41,799 bases of DNA from Frankia sp. RB7 (GCA_030403585.1 JAUEPE010000060.1:1-41799); one strand, 5' to 3'; shown: positions 27,211 to 35,061, numbered from the stretch's first letter. Notes: generated by a model not told the origin, from the letters alone. Program-made: numbers and translations.

Positions 27211-27945
27211 ATGGGAAAGCTAGACGGCAAGGTTGCAGTCATCACGGGTGGTGCGACCGGCATCGGCCGCGCCGCGGCAAAGCGCTTCATCGATGAGGGC
27301 GCCTTTGTCTTCATCTTCGGCCGCCGGCAGGAAGCGCTCGACGCTGCCGTGGCTGCCCTCGGACCCAATGCCCGCGCGGTGAAGGGCTCGGTCTCGGATG
27401 AGACCGACCTCGACCGTCTCTACGCGGCGGTGAAGGCCGAGCGCCGAACCCTCGACATCGTGTTCGCCAATGCCGGGGCGGGAAGCCAGATTCGGCTCGG
27501 CAAGATCACCGCCGAGCACATTGACGAGACCTTCGACACCAACGTGAAGGGTACGATCTTCACGGTCCAGAAGGCGCTGCCGCTGATGCGCGAGGGCGGT
27601 TCGATCATCCTGACCGGATCGAGCGCCGGCACAACGGGCGCCCCGGCAATGAGCGCCTACAGCGCGAGCAAGGCGGCAGTGCGCAACCTCGCGCGGACCT
27701 GGGCAGAGGACCTGAAGGGCAGCGGCATCCGGGTCAACGTGCTGTCGCCCGGGGCGACTGCGACCGAGCTCGCGAAGGAAGCGCTGGGCGAGGAGGGCCA
27801 GAAGGTCTTCGCCGCGATGACACCGCTCCAGCGCATGGCCGATCCGGCCGAGATCGCGGCCGTGGCGGCCTTTCTCGCGTCGTCGGACAGCAGCTTCATG
27901 ACCGCCAGCGAAGTCGCCGTCGACGGCGGCCTGGCGCAACTCTGA
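27211..27945 (+). CDS. SDR family oxidoreductase, first copy
   Basis: A 244-residue classical short-chain dehydrogenase/reductase that uses NAD(P) on an alcohol or ketone substrate. Visible are the cofactor motif TGGATGIG (12-19), NAGAG (87-91), and the catalytic Tyr150 and Lys154 in SAYSASK with Ser137. GRR at 37-39 hints at NADP preference. The AGGAGAA ribosome-binding site is just upstream of ATG 27211. It aligns without gaps to the neighbour at 28015 over the first 160 residues. First gene of the set divergent from LysR; substrate unknown. Confidence 0.93.
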   Translation: MGKLDGKVAVITGGATGIGRAAAKRFIDEGAFVFIFGRRQEALDAAVAALGPNARAVKGSVSDETDLDRLYAAVKAERRTLDIVFANAGAGSQIRLGKITAEHIDETFDTNVKGTIFTVQKALPLMREGGSIILTGSSAGTTGAPAMSAYSASKAAVRNLARTWAEDLKGSGIRVNVLSPGATATELAKEALGEEGQKVFAAMTPLQRMADPAEIAAVAAFLASSDSSFMTASEVAVDGGLAQL

Positions 27946-27983
27946 CCCCGGCACGGTCTCGTGCCCCGGCACGGTCCCGTGCC
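27946..27983 (+). repeat. Two tandem 18-base repeats forming small hairpins
   Basis: CCCCGGCACGGTCTCGTG and CCCCGGCACGGTCCCGTG follow each other directly at 27946-27963 and 27964-27981, one base after the stop of the first SDR gene. Each can fold on itself (GGCACG paired with CGTGCC, at 27950-27965 and 27968-27983). They may affect mRNA stability or translation between the two SDR genes. Confidence 0.7.
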
Positions 27984-28014
27984 TCTCCCACACACAACGG
28001 AAAGATAAAAGATC

Positions 28015-28767
28015 ATGAAAAAACTAGAAGGCAAGATCGCAGTCATCACGGGCGGAAGCAGCGGCATTGGCTTGGCCACAGCCAAGCGCTTCGTGGAAGA
28101 AGGTGCGCACGTCGTGATCACCGGGCGGCGAGAGAAAGAGCTGAAAGAGGCCGCAGCCCTCATCGAGAGAAACGTTACGACGGTCGTGGGCGACGTCTCG
28201 CGCCTGGAAGATCTGGACCGGCTCTATGCCGTCGTGAAAGAGAAATATGGTCACATCGACATTCTATTCGCGAACGCGGGCGCGGGAACGATCGCACCGC
28301 TCGCGATGGCTACCGAAGCCCATTTTGACCAGACCTTCGATGTGAACGTGAAGGGGCTGTTCTTTACGGTGCAGAAGGCCCTTCCCCTCTTCAAGGACGG
28401 CGGTTCGATTATCCTGACCTCCTCGGTCTCGAACGTGTTGGGGCTGCCAGGCTTTAGCGCCTACGCCGCAAGTAAGGCGGCTGTGCGCAACTTCGCGCGT
28501 GCTTGGACCATGGAGCTGAAAGACCGCAAGATCCGCGTGAATTGTGTGAGCCCCGGACCGATCGATACTCCGGCCTTAGCGACAACGACGGGCCTTACCG
28601 CCGAACAGGCCAAGCAAGCGGCCGCCCAGTTCGCCTCGCAGATCCCGATGGGTCGGAGTGGCAAGCCAGAGGAAATCGCGGCTGCCGTCACGTTCCTCGC
28701 CTCCGATGAAAGTTCTTTCATCACCGGCGTTGATCTCGCCGTCGATGGTGGCATGGCGCAGGTCTGA
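28015..28767 (+). CDS. SDR family oxidoreductase, second copy
   Basis: A 250-residue classical SDR with TGGSSGIG (12-19), NAGAG (87-91), catalytic Ser136/137, Tyr150 and Lys154. The first 160 residues align gap-free with the SDR at 27211, and the C-terminal SSFITGVDLAVDGGMAQV matches that gene's SSFMTASEVAVDGGLAQL. Codon use here includes more AAA, CGA and AT-ending codons than the first copy, which suggests a different origin or age rather than a fresh duplication. Starts at ATG 28015 after GGAAAGA. Likely an enzyme on a related substrate in the same pathway. Confidence 0.93.
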   Translation: MKKLEGKIAVITGGSSGIGLATAKRFVEEGAHVVITGRREKELKEAAALIERNVTTVVGDVSRLEDLDRLYAVVKEKYGHIDILFANAGAGTIAPLAMATEAHFDQTFDVNVKGLFFTVQKALPLFKDGGSIILTSSVSNVLGLPGFSAYAASKAAVRNFARAWTMELKDRKIRVNCVSPGPIDTPALATTTGLTAEQAKQAAAQFASQIPMGRSGKPEEIAAAVTFLASDESSFITGVDLAVDGGMAQV

Positions 28768-28810
28768 CCCCGGCATCGGGTCCGATCGAAATCGAAATGG
28801 AGAAATTCCC

Positions 28811-29221
28811 ATGAGTATCGAGAAGAACATCCAGACCGTGAAGGATTTCTTCGGCGCGATGGGCCGCGGCGACAGCGCGGGTCTGCTGGCGCTGGTCGCC
28901 GAAGACGTCGAGTGGATCGTCCCTGGCGACGACTGGCCGCTGGCCGGCACGTACCGCGGGTGCGCGGGGCTGGCGGATTTGCTCAAGATGGCGTCCAGGT
29001 CGATGGAGACGTCCACGGAGCCACGGGAGTTCGTAGCGCAAGGAGACCGGGTCATGGTCGTCGGCTTCGCGAAGGGAAAGATCAAAGCGACGAACAAGAC
29101 GTTCGAGGACGACTGGGTGTTCGCCATCACCGTTCAAAACGGCAAACTGACGAACATCAGGGAGTACATCGACACGCAAGCACTGGCGCGGGCCGCGCGC
29201 TCTTCGAATACCCAAACCTGA
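28811..29221 (+). CDS. NTF2/SnoaL-like protein
   Basis: A 136-residue single-domain protein of the NTF2-like fold (SnoaL-like polyketide-cyclase/hydratase-type group). The opening IQTVKDFFGAMGRGDSAGLLALVAEDVEWIVPG, here about residues 7-39, is characteristic: a helix, then the conserved Asp-Val-Glu-Trp. No catalytic residues can be assigned; relatives include ketosteroid-isomerase-like enzymes and stress proteins. It lies 43 bases after the second SDR and 12 before the methyltransferase-like gene, all on the same strand. Confidence 0.85.
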   Translation: MSIEKNIQTVKDFFGAMGRGDSAGLLALVAEDVEWIVPGDDWPLAGTYRGCAGLADLLKMASRSMETSTEPREFVAQGDRVMVVGFAKGKIKATNKTFEDDWVFAITVQNGKLTNIREYIDTQALARAARSSNTQT

Positions 29222-29233
29222 AGGAGATCTCCG

Positions 29234-29866
29234 ATGTACGACCAATCAAAGCAGTCCGAGTTGATCCGGTTCGCGCGAATAGATGCGGGCTCCACCGTTA
29301 TCGACGTTTACCCGGGCGAGGGCGACTGGACCCGTCGCTTCTCCGGCATCGTGGGACCCGAAGGACGGGTCTACAGCTTCGTGCCGGCCGAAGTCGCTCA
29401 CTTCAAGAACGATCCGGTCGGCCGCATGCGGACGCTTGCGAAGGAGCCGGGCCGCGAGAACGTCGAAGCCGTCTCGGCGGACCTCGTGGCGATGCCGGAG
29501 GCCACGCAGCCAGCGGACGTCCTGTGGCTGCACCTGTTCTATCACGATCTCCACACCGCGCTGATCCAGGCCAGGGGCGCGACGGCGGCCCGCTTCAATC
29601 GAGCCGTCTACGAGCGGCTGAAGCCCGGTGGCTCCTACGTCATCGTCGACCACGCCGCCGCCGTTGGAACGGGTACGAGCGACGCCCAGTCGCTGCATCG
29701 GATCGAGCCTGCATCCGTTCGCAAGGAGGTGGAGGCAGCCGGCTTCGTACTGGACGCGGAAAGCACCATGCTGGCGAACAAGGACGACCCGCACGCGATC
29801 AAGGTGTTCGATCCCTCGATCAAGGGCGAGACCGATCGCTTCGCCTATCGGTTCGTGAAGCCCTGA
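29234..29866 (+). CDS. Methyltransferase-like protein
   Basis: A 210-residue protein with a Rossmann-type methyltransferase layout: a motif I-like stretch VIDVYPGEGDWTRRFS (about 22-37), an acidic loop and a LKPGGSYVIVDHAA segment (motif IV-VI-like, near 132-145). Motif I lacks the usual second Gly pattern (D-V-Y-P-G-E-G instead of D-x-G-x-G-x-G), so SAM binding is plausible but not certain. ATG follows AAGGAGAT. It is the last gene of the LysR-adjacent set; a hairpin follows it. Its substrate is unknown. Confidence 0.75.
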   Translation: MYDQSKQSELIRFARIDAGSTVIDVYPGEGDWTRRFSGIVGPEGRVYSFVPAEVAHFKNDPVGRMRTLAKEPGRENVEAVSADLVAMPEATQPADVLWLHLFYHDLHTALIQARGATAARFNRAVYERLKPGGSYVIVDHAAAVGTGTSDAQSLHRIEPASVRKEVEAAGFVLDAESTMLANKDDPHAIKVFDPSIKGETDRFAYRFVKP

Positions 29867-29878
29867 CAGGTCCCGGCG

Positions 29879-29912
29879 CCGACAGGCTTCAGGATCGTCC
29901 GATGCCTGTCGG
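29879..29912 (+). terminator. Hairpin after the methyltransferase-like gene
   Basis: CCGACAGGC (29879-29887) pairs perfectly with GCCTGTCGG (29904-29912) across a 16-base loop, 12 bases after the stop. There is no T-run, so if it terminates transcription it would need Rho or act as an mRNA end. Beyond it the AT-rich stretch 29960-30010 holds AAATTCG-N7-CGAATTT. Confidence 0.35.
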
Positions 29913-30065
29913 TGGCCGTATCGTTCGGGCGATCGCGCCATGATGTCATGATGCGCCTGTTTTGCCCAAGTCGAAATTCGAAAAATACGAATTTGTAAAA
30001 ATACGAAGTCATGACAGGCGCTTGGCTACTGTGCATGGGGTTGTTTTCGACTTCTTGTTACGCGC

Positions 30066-30785
30066 TCAGCTCCGAGGTCCGCGCAACTGCACCGTCAGCT
30101 TCTCCATCGCGTCCGCGACGTCGCGCCATTGCGACAGCCAACTGCGCGGAAAGCGGAAGGTGAGGTCGGCGCCGTCGACGCGGCGCTCGGACAGGCACAT
30201 GCCGGGCGTGGCCCCATCGCGCGTGCAGCGCGCCGTCAGCGTGGGGCTCGTCGCGGAATAGAAATCCTCGCTGCCATAGGGTGTGTCGGTGCGGAATGTC
30301 CGCATCGTCAGCCCGTCTTCCGCGGTCGCCGCGGCCTGGTCGAAATAGCGCGGATAGATCGTCGCGGTGCGCTGCTCGGGCGACAGCGCATCGTGATGCG
30401 CTGATATCGACAGGAAGATGCGGTCGATCGGCTGCATCGCCGTGTCCACCGTATCAGCCGTCACGTGCCGCGGCCCGTTGGGGGCTTCCAGCGAGGGATA
30501 GAGGAAATCGAGATCGATGCGCTCCTGCGGTCCGGAGTGCCGCTGGATCTTCATCCGGATCGCCGGGATCGGCAGGTTGAACAGCGTTCCGCCGACGCTG
30601 ACCGGCAGCTTGTCCGGGGCGTCCGAACCGCCCGTGTTCCAGGTCGGCCACAGCAGATAGGCAACCAGCGCGATCGCGCTCGCCACGAATACGCCGGTGA
30701 GCGCAAACGGGACGAGATGCGCCCGGGTGCGCGTCTTTGCACTTGTCCTGGTGGAACGAGGGGAGGTTACCGAAAACACCGTCAT
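30066..30785 (-). CDS. Membrane-anchored protein of unknown function
   Basis: A 239-residue protein with a basic N-terminal region followed by one hydrophobic anchor (VPFALTGVFVASAIALVAYLLW, about residues 25-46), predicting a periplasmic C-terminal domain of about 190 residues with the Cys pair TARCTRD and GMCLSER. No motif or family is recognised. The start is uncertain: ATG at 30785 is chosen, but a GTG at 30848 gives 260 residues, and neither has a clear ribosome-binding site. It is not adjacent to genes that suggest a role. Confidence 0.7.
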   Translation of the reverse strand: MTVFSVTSPRSTRTSAKTRTRAHLVPFALTGVFVASAIALVAYLLWPTWNTGGSDAPDKLPVSVGGTLFNLPIPAIRMKIQRHSGPQERIDLDFLYPSLEAPNGPRHVTADTVDTAMQPIDRIFLSISAHHDALSPEQRTATIYPRYFDQAAATAEDGLTMRTFRTDTPYGSEDFYSATSPTLTARCTRDGATPGMCLSERRVDGADLTFRFPRSWLSQWRDVADAMEKLTVQLRGPRS

Positions 30786-31009
30786 GACGTCGCGCAAATG
30801 AGCCCGGGGGTCGGCCGATGGCCGACGAATCACCGCCGAATATGCCACGCGGCGGCGATATCGCGGAAGGTTCCCGGCTACCGGGAACGGGAGGGGGCCC
30901 TGCGTGGGGCGGGTGGCCCCGTTAACCCTCGCTTAAGGATAATGTAGCGTTAACCGGCACGATTTGTCACAGGAAGGCTCCTCGCGTTGCGTATGGGCGG
31001 ACTATTCCG

Positions 31010-31339
31010 ATGACACCTGAAGCTCTCAATACCTTGTTCGCGATCTGCATCGGCTTCGCGCTCGCGGGCGCGCTCGCAAATGGATACCAGGCGATGTCGC
31101 AGAGGCAAGCAGGCTTCGGGCTGTTGCAGGAGGGCGTGGCTCCGAAGACATTTGCGGCGGTGCCGTTCCTGGTGTTCGCGGCGCCCTTCATCATCATGCG
31201 CAACACCTTCCGCGGCATGCGGCTGGAGAGCCGCCGCTTCGAGTTCGTGATGATGGCGACCGTCATTGCCGGCTTCTGGAGCATGATGAGCGGCACCTTT
31301 TTCCTGATGACGCTGCGCGCCACCGGCGTGCTGGGCTGA
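31010..31339 (+). CDS. Small integral membrane protein
   Basis: A 109-residue protein with about three hydrophobic segments (TLFAICIGFALAGALANGYQ, VPFLVFAAPFIIM, VMMATVIAGFWSMMSGTFFLM), starting at ATG 31010. No catalytic or binding motif is visible. It lies 89 bases before the carbonic-anhydrase-like gene in the same direction and may be cotranscribed with it. I cannot name a family with certainty. Confidence 0.75.
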   Translation: MTPEALNTLFAICIGFALAGALANGYQAMSQRQAGFGLLQEGVAPKTFAAVPFLVFAAPFIIMRNTFRGMRLESRRFEFVMMATVIAGFWSMMSGTFFLMTLRATGVLG

Positions 31340-31428
31340 CGCGCTTTGCAGGGCTGCCTGCGGCGGCGGCCCTTTGCCTGTTCGTCGTCGTTTCGCTATG
31401 GCTTGGATTGACGCGACAGGAGACCTCC

Positions 31429-31959
31429 ATGGCGATCTACGAGCTCGACGGGCAGGCGCCCGATCTTCCCTCCGACGGCAATTACTTCATCGCGGAGACC
31501 GCAACCGTGATCGGCCGCGTGCGCCTGAAGCCGGGCGCGAGCGTCTGGTTTGGCGCGGTGCTGCGCGGCGACAATGAGTGGATCGAGATCGGCGAGGGCG
31601 CCAACGTGCAGGACGGCTCGACCTGCCATACCGATCTCGGCTTTCCCATGGTGATCGGCAAGAACTGCACCGTCGGCCACAACGTCATCCTGCACGGCTG
31701 TACCATCGAAGAGGGCGCGCTGATCGGCATGGGCTCGATCGTGATGAACGGCGCGAAGATCGGCCGCAACAGCATCGTCGGCGCCGGCTCCGTCATCACT
31801 GAGGGCAAGGAGTTTCCCGAACGCTCGCTGATCATCGGCTCGCCCGCGCGCGTGATCCGCACGCTCGACGACGCCCAGGTCCAGAAGATGGGAAGTGCGG
31901 CGCGGTTCTACGTCGCCAACGGTCCGCGCTTCAAGAAGGGCCTGAAGCGGATCGGCTGA
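31429..31959 (+). CDS. Gamma-class carbonic anhydrase family protein
   Basis: A 176-residue left-handed beta-helix protein of the gamma carbonic anhydrase/YrdA group, forming trimers that bind metal at subunit interfaces. Hexapeptide repeats run through the chain. The three metal-site His are in place: His67 in GSTCHTDLG, and His84 and His89 in VGHNVILHGC. The C-terminal helix (DDAQVQKMGSAARFYVANGPRFKKGLKRI) is standard. ATG 31429 has AGGAGA upstream. Many members lack measurable carbonic anhydrase activity, so hydration of CO2 is probable only; the same fold also occurs in complex I accessory proteins. Confidence 0.93.
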   Translation: MAIYELDGQAPDLPSDGNYFIAETATVIGRVRLKPGASVWFGAVLRGDNEWIEIGEGANVQDGSTCHTDLGFPMVIGKNCTVGHNVILHGCTIEEGALIGMGSIVMNGAKIGRNSIVGAGSVITEGKEFPERSLIIGSPARVIRTLDDAQVQKMGSAARFYVANGPRFKKGLKRIG

Positions 31960-32127
31960 GCTCAGCTGCCTTCGGACTCGCGCGCTTCGATTGCGCCTGC
32001 GACCTTCTCGTGGCCGGCAGCCGACCCTCGCGCGGAAGTGAGCCGCTCCGCCTATCATCAATGATCGCGTGACATTAGCTTGGCCTCTCTTTGGAGTGTG
32101 GAGCGCTTCCACGCGGAGGATGAGTTG

Positions 32128-32475
32128 ATGTCACGCAGGATGATCCTGGCCGTACTGGCCATCGCGGTGGTCGGTCTCGCAGCGCCCCAGGCGGCGCAAG
32201 CGAAGGGCGGTTTTGGCGGAGGCGGCCATTGGGGCGGCGGCGGTGGCTGGGGTCACGGTTGGCACGGCGGCGGCTTCTGGCCCGGTGTGGCAATCGGCGC
32301 CGGCGTCGCGGGCGCCGGCTACTATGGTGCCTATGGCTACCCCTATTACGGCGATCCCTATTATTACGGCGCCGGCTACGACGATGGCGGCTATGGCGCG
32401 CAGTGCTATCTCGTGCGGAAGCGGGTCATGACGCAATCGGGCTGGCGCGTCCGCCGCGTTCAGGTCTGCGAATAG
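32128..32475 (+). CDS. Glycine- and tyrosine-rich secreted protein
   Basis: A 115-residue protein with a Sec signal (MSRRMILAVLAIAVVGL, cleavage near AAQA), then low-complexity Gly/His/Trp repeats (GGFGGGGHWGGGGGWGHG), a short hydrophobic VAIGAGVAG segment, a Tyr/Gly-rich segment (YYGAYGYPYYGDPYYY), and a more ordered tail, CYLVRKRVMTQSGWRVRRVQ, with two Cys. Such proteins are frequent in Bradyrhizobium envelopes with no known function. ATG 32128 is preceded by GGAGGATGA. A seven-base-pair hairpin follows 18 bases downstream. Confidence 0.85.
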   Translation: MSRRMILAVLAIAVVGLAAPQAAQAKGGFGGGGHWGGGGGWGHGWHGGGFWPGVAIGAGVAGAGYYGAYGYPYYGDPYYYGAGYDDGGYGAQCYLVRKRVMTQSGWRVRRVQVCE

Positions 32476-32492
32476 GGGCTGCGACTAGCGTA

Positions 32493-32512
32493 GGTGCCTG
32501 GCCCGAGGCACC
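32493..32512 (+). terminator. Hairpin after the glycine-rich gene
   Basis: GGTGCCT-GGCCCG-AGGCACC gives a perfect seven-base-pair stem 18 bases after the stop. No T-run follows on this strand, so it is a candidate transcription end or mRNA stabiliser only. Confidence 0.4.
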
Positions 32513-32528
32513 CAAATACCGCGGCATT

Positions 32529-32570
32529 AAAAAACAAGGCCGTTGACGCAGTATACCGTCAACGACCTTG
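32529..32570 (-). terminator. Strong rho-independent terminator on the minus strand
   Basis: On the minus strand CAAGGTCGTTGACG pairs with CGTCAACGGCCTTG (14 pairs including one G-U) around an eight-base loop and is followed by six T. This is the best intrinsic terminator in the window. It would end either the gene at 32696-33193 (126 bases upstream) or the candidate small RNA. Confidence 0.85.
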
Positions 32571-32622
32571 CCAGCCCCGGATATTAAAATCGGCTCACGC
32601 CATCCGGTATGGGTGAGCATCG
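32529..32622 (-). ncRNA. Candidate small RNA (about 94 nt) in a convergent gap
   Basis: Read on the minus strand, a TATGAT box (32634-32629) is followed about seven bases on by a plausible start near 32622. The transcript would contain a first hairpin GCTCAC/GTGAGC extended by ATGG/CCAT (32618-32593), an unpaired stretch CGATTTTAATATCCGGGG, and end in the strong terminator at 32570-32529. There is no start codon with a sizable frame inside it. The -35 region is weak: TTGTGA lies 19 bases from the -10. The terminator could instead serve the minus-strand gene ending at 32696, so this remains a candidate. Confidence 0.35.
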
Positions 32623-32642
32623 CCCGGAATCATACGGACGAG

Positions 32643-32658
32643 TGTGATCCATTTCACA
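32643..32658. promoter_or_regulatory. Perfect TGTGA-N6-TCACA palindrome (CRP-type site)
   Basis: TGTGATCCATTTCACA has both CRP half-sites in exact form, with the canonical six-base spacer. It is centred about 19 bases upstream of the TATGAT box on the minus strand, overlapping the weak -35 region of the candidate small RNA. Such a position would fit repression, or activation of a promoter not yet recognised. Known CRP-like proteins of alphaproteobacteria bind related sequences, but which protein would act here is unknown. Confidence 0.45.
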
Positions 32659-32695
32659 AGTGGCAAAAATAAAAGTCAGGCCGCGTCGCCGCCGG

Positions 32696-33193
32696 TCAGC
32701 CGCGTGAACGCTTGCGTCCGCTGCTGGCATGGACGCGGTGGCGCACCGGTTTCCTTGGGGTAACCGAGGGCGTATCCGCCTCGGTGGGGCGGACGCTGGC
32801 AAAGGATTGCCGCAGACCGTCGATGGATTCGTTCAAACTGGCGACCTGGTCCGACAGGCGCTTGGTGTCGGCCTGCTGCGAGGCGAGCAGCTTCTTCATG
32901 GTCAAAAGCTGGTCCTGCACGACCTGGAGCTGGTCGATCGATTCCTGCTGGGTCGCTTCCAGCCCCTTGGTCTTCTCGACGAGTTGCTCGGAGGCCTGTG
33001 CCGTGCGCGCCTGAAGCTGCCGCGACGCGACCACCCGGTCGGTCTCGGGTGCGGCGCCCGTATAGGCACGCCAGATCGCGATCGAGGTGACGCCCGCGAT
33101 CAGCAGCAGCAGCGCCGCGGCCGTCAACGCGATCGGCTGGGCACCGAGACGGAGGAGGGGATTGGACGGTGTGTTCTCTGCGAGATCGATCAT
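32696..33193 (-). CDS. Membrane-anchored coiled-coil protein, function unknown
   Basis: A 165-residue protein with one hydrophobic helix at about residues 19-42 (LTAAALLLLIAGVTSIAIW) after a short cytoplasmic start, and then a heptad-rich region (SEQLVEKTKGLEATQQESID and on to SLNESIDGLRQSFASV) predicting a coiled coil of about 80 residues. The tail is basic (RKPVRHRVHASSGRKRSRG). ATG 33193 (MIDLAENTPSN) is preferred to a longer frame beginning at 33259. Function unknown; the layout resembles small envelope-spanning or cell-division-related helpers, but no homology is recognised. A 249-base gap without recognisable features precedes it. Confidence 0.75.
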   Translation of the reverse strand: MIDLAENTPSNPLLRLGAQPIALTAAALLLLIAGVTSIAIWRAYTGAAPETDRVVASRQLQARTAQASEQLVEKTKGLEATQQESIDQLQVVQDQLLTMKKLLASQQADTKRLSDQVASLNESIDGLRQSFASVRPTEADTPSVTPRKPVRHRVHASSGRKRSRG

Positions 33194-33442
33194 CGCTGAC
33201 AAAATCCAAATTGAAACTTGGTGAGTGGCGAAGAGCGGCAGCACAACAACGCAGAACAAGGCGGCCGGGGCGTCCCGAAAGCGTTACAGTTCAGCAATAA
33301 ATGGGACGAAAAGGTGGCCGCCGGTAGAAAAAGCGCAATTGACCCAAGGCGACGGCTCCGGCGGGCGAGGGCGGCGCGCCCAAAAGAAGTCCCTGTCCTG
33401 GCCAAGTTCGGGTTGAGCGGAGAGTATCAGGGTACAGGAGAC

Positions 33443-34174
33443 TTACGGCTGAAACGGCGCAAACGGGCCTGAATAGGTCTTCGAACGCGGTGCCGCGTAG
33501 GGGCCGAGCCGGGAGGTCGTCAGTCCGAGCCGCACCAATCCCTCGGCCAGTGTCACCGCAGCCGCAACGCCGTCGACCACCGGCAGGCCGTGTGTAGCGG
33601 AGAGCTCGGCTGCAAGATCGGCCATGCCGGCGCACCCGAGCACGATGGCCTCGGCGCGGTCGTCGCGGATTGCGGCGGTGATTTCCGCGGAGATTTTGCC
33701 AAGCGCGTCGGCATTGCGCTCCTCGAGCGCGAGCACAGGGACCTCGGCGGCGCGCACGCGGGCGCAGCGCTCGGCGAGGCCGTACTTCCGCAAATTATGC
33801 TCGATCGGCACGATGGAGACACCGAGCGTCGTCACCACCGCAAAGCGTGCCGCGATCAGGCTGGCGACGTGAAAGCCGGCTTCGCCGATACCGATCACCG
33901 GCGACTTCGCCACCGCACGCGCGGCGTCGAGGCCAGTGTCGTCGAAGCAGGCGATGATATGTGCGTCCGCGCCGTCGCGGTCGGCCTCGCGGATGCAGCC
34001 GAGCATGCCGGGGACGGCGAAGGCTTCGTCGTAAAATCCCTCGATCGAGACCGGCCCCATCGTGGGCTGGCGTGCATCGATCACGGTGTCGGGCAGCGCG
34101 ATCGCGCGCGCCGCCGCGGCGATCTTCGCCGTCATCGTGGCCGTGGTGTTCGGATTGACGACGTGCAGTCGCAT
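33443..34174 (-). CDS. Aspartate/glutamate/hydantoin racemase family protein
   Basis: A 243-residue member of the Asp/Glu/hydantoin racemase family. It begins MRLHVVNPNTTATMT, typical of hydantoin racemases, and has two active-site Cys: Cys76 in IIACFDDTG and Cys181 in VLGCAGMADL, the two-base mechanism pair. Members racemise 5-substituted hydantoins or allantoin-type compounds. The longer frame starting at 34486 only mirrors the permease gene; ATG 34174 lies 5 bases past the permease stop, so it is the last gene of the ABC operon. No hydantoinase is next to it, so the substrate may be imported by this transporter. Confidence 0.9.
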   Translation of the reverse strand: MRLHVVNPNTTATMTAKIAAAARAIALPDTVIDARQPTMGPVSIEGFYDEAFAVPGMLGCIREADRDGADAHIIACFDDTGLDAARAVAKSPVIGIGEAGFHVASLIAARFAVVTTLGVSIVPIEHNLRKYGLAERCARVRAAEVPVLALEERNADALGKISAEITAAIRDDRAEAIVLGCAGMADLAAELSATHGLPVVDGVAAAVTLAEGLVRLGLTTSRLGPYAAPRSKTYSGPFAPFQP

Positions 34175-34179
34175 CGCGA

Positions 34180-35058
34180 TCAGACGAGCCCTTTGCCGGC
34201 GTCCGAGCCCTTGGCCGCCTGCCGCTTGTTGAGCATGTGGATGGTGCCGAGCGCAAGCGTGATCACCGCGAAGGACACCGCGGAGATGATGGTGCCGAGC
34301 GCGTAGATGTCCGGGTTCGTCACGGTCGTGGTGAGGCCCTGGAGATCGAGCGGCAAGGTATTTACCGCGCCGATCGCCTGGCTGGAGCGCGCGAGCTCGT
34401 CCCAGGACAGCGTGAAGCCGAACAGGCCGATGCCGATCACCGAGGGCAGGATGATCGGCAGCACGACATGACGAAAGGCCTGCCACGGCGTCGCACCGAG
34501 ATCGCGCGCGGCTTCCTCGAGTCTGGGATCAAAGCGGTTGAAGATCGCAAACATGATCAGAAGGCCGAACGGCAGCGTCCAGGTCAGGTGCGCGCCGAGC
34601 CCGGAGGTGAGCAGGCCCATCGAGGTCTCGAAATTCTCGTTCCAGTGTGCCTTGATCAGATCGTCGATGATGCGGAATTCGAGCGAGATCCCGAGCGAGG
34701 TGATGATCGAGGGAACGATGAGGCTCGCGATCGCCGAGTAGAACAGGATGCTTTGCGCTTTGAACTTCCGGCGGAAGGCCATGCCCGCGGCGACCGACAG
34801 CACGACGGTGACCACCATCACGATGACGCCGAGCAGCAGCGAGCGGCGGAAGGCCGCGCCGAGATCGACGATGCCGGTGCCCTGGAATAGTTTTTGGAGC
34901 CAGAAGGTCGACACGCCGTTCATCGGGAAGGTGAGACCGCCCTGCGGTCCCTGGAACGATAGGACGTAGATCGCGATCATCGGGCCGTAGAGGAACAGTG
35001 TGTAGGCCGCGAAGAAGATCGCAAGCACGTAGAACGAACGCGGGCGTCCTTCCTTCAT
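34180..35058 (-). CDS. Polyamine-type ABC transporter permease, PotC-like
   Basis: A 292-residue inner-membrane permease of the spermidine/putrescine type. About six membrane segments are visible, starting with SFYVLAIFFAAYTLFLYGPM. The EAA loop EEAARDLGATPWQAFRHVVL (about residues 184-203) is intact and docks on the ATPase. The loop LSFQGPQGGLTFPMNG near residue 33 is typical of PotC relatives. It lies 3 bases after the PotB-like gene and 5 before the racemase gene. The transported compound is unknown; the family covers polyamines, opines and other small compounds. Confidence 0.93.
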   Translation of the reverse strand: MKEGRPRSFYVLAIFFAAYTLFLYGPMIAIYVLSFQGPQGGLTFPMNGVSTFWLQKLFQGTGIVDLGAAFRRSLLLGVIVMVVTVVLSVAAGMAFRRKFKAQSILFYSAIASLIVPSIITSLGISLEFRIIDDLIKAHWNENFETSMGLLTSGLGAHLTWTLPFGLLIMFAIFNRFDPRLEEAARDLGATPWQAFRHVVLPIILPSVIGIGLFGFTLSWDELARSSQAIGAVNTLPLDLQGLTTTVTNPDIYALGTIISAVSFAVITLALGTIHMLNKRQAAKGSDAGKGLV

Positions 35059-35061
35059 CGC

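Noticed and set aside
33218..33472. Short open frames in the gap 33194-33442
   Set aside because: GTG starts without ribosome-binding sites and basic, low-complexity products; one frame overlaps the racemase 3' end. A small gene here cannot be excluded but is not supported.
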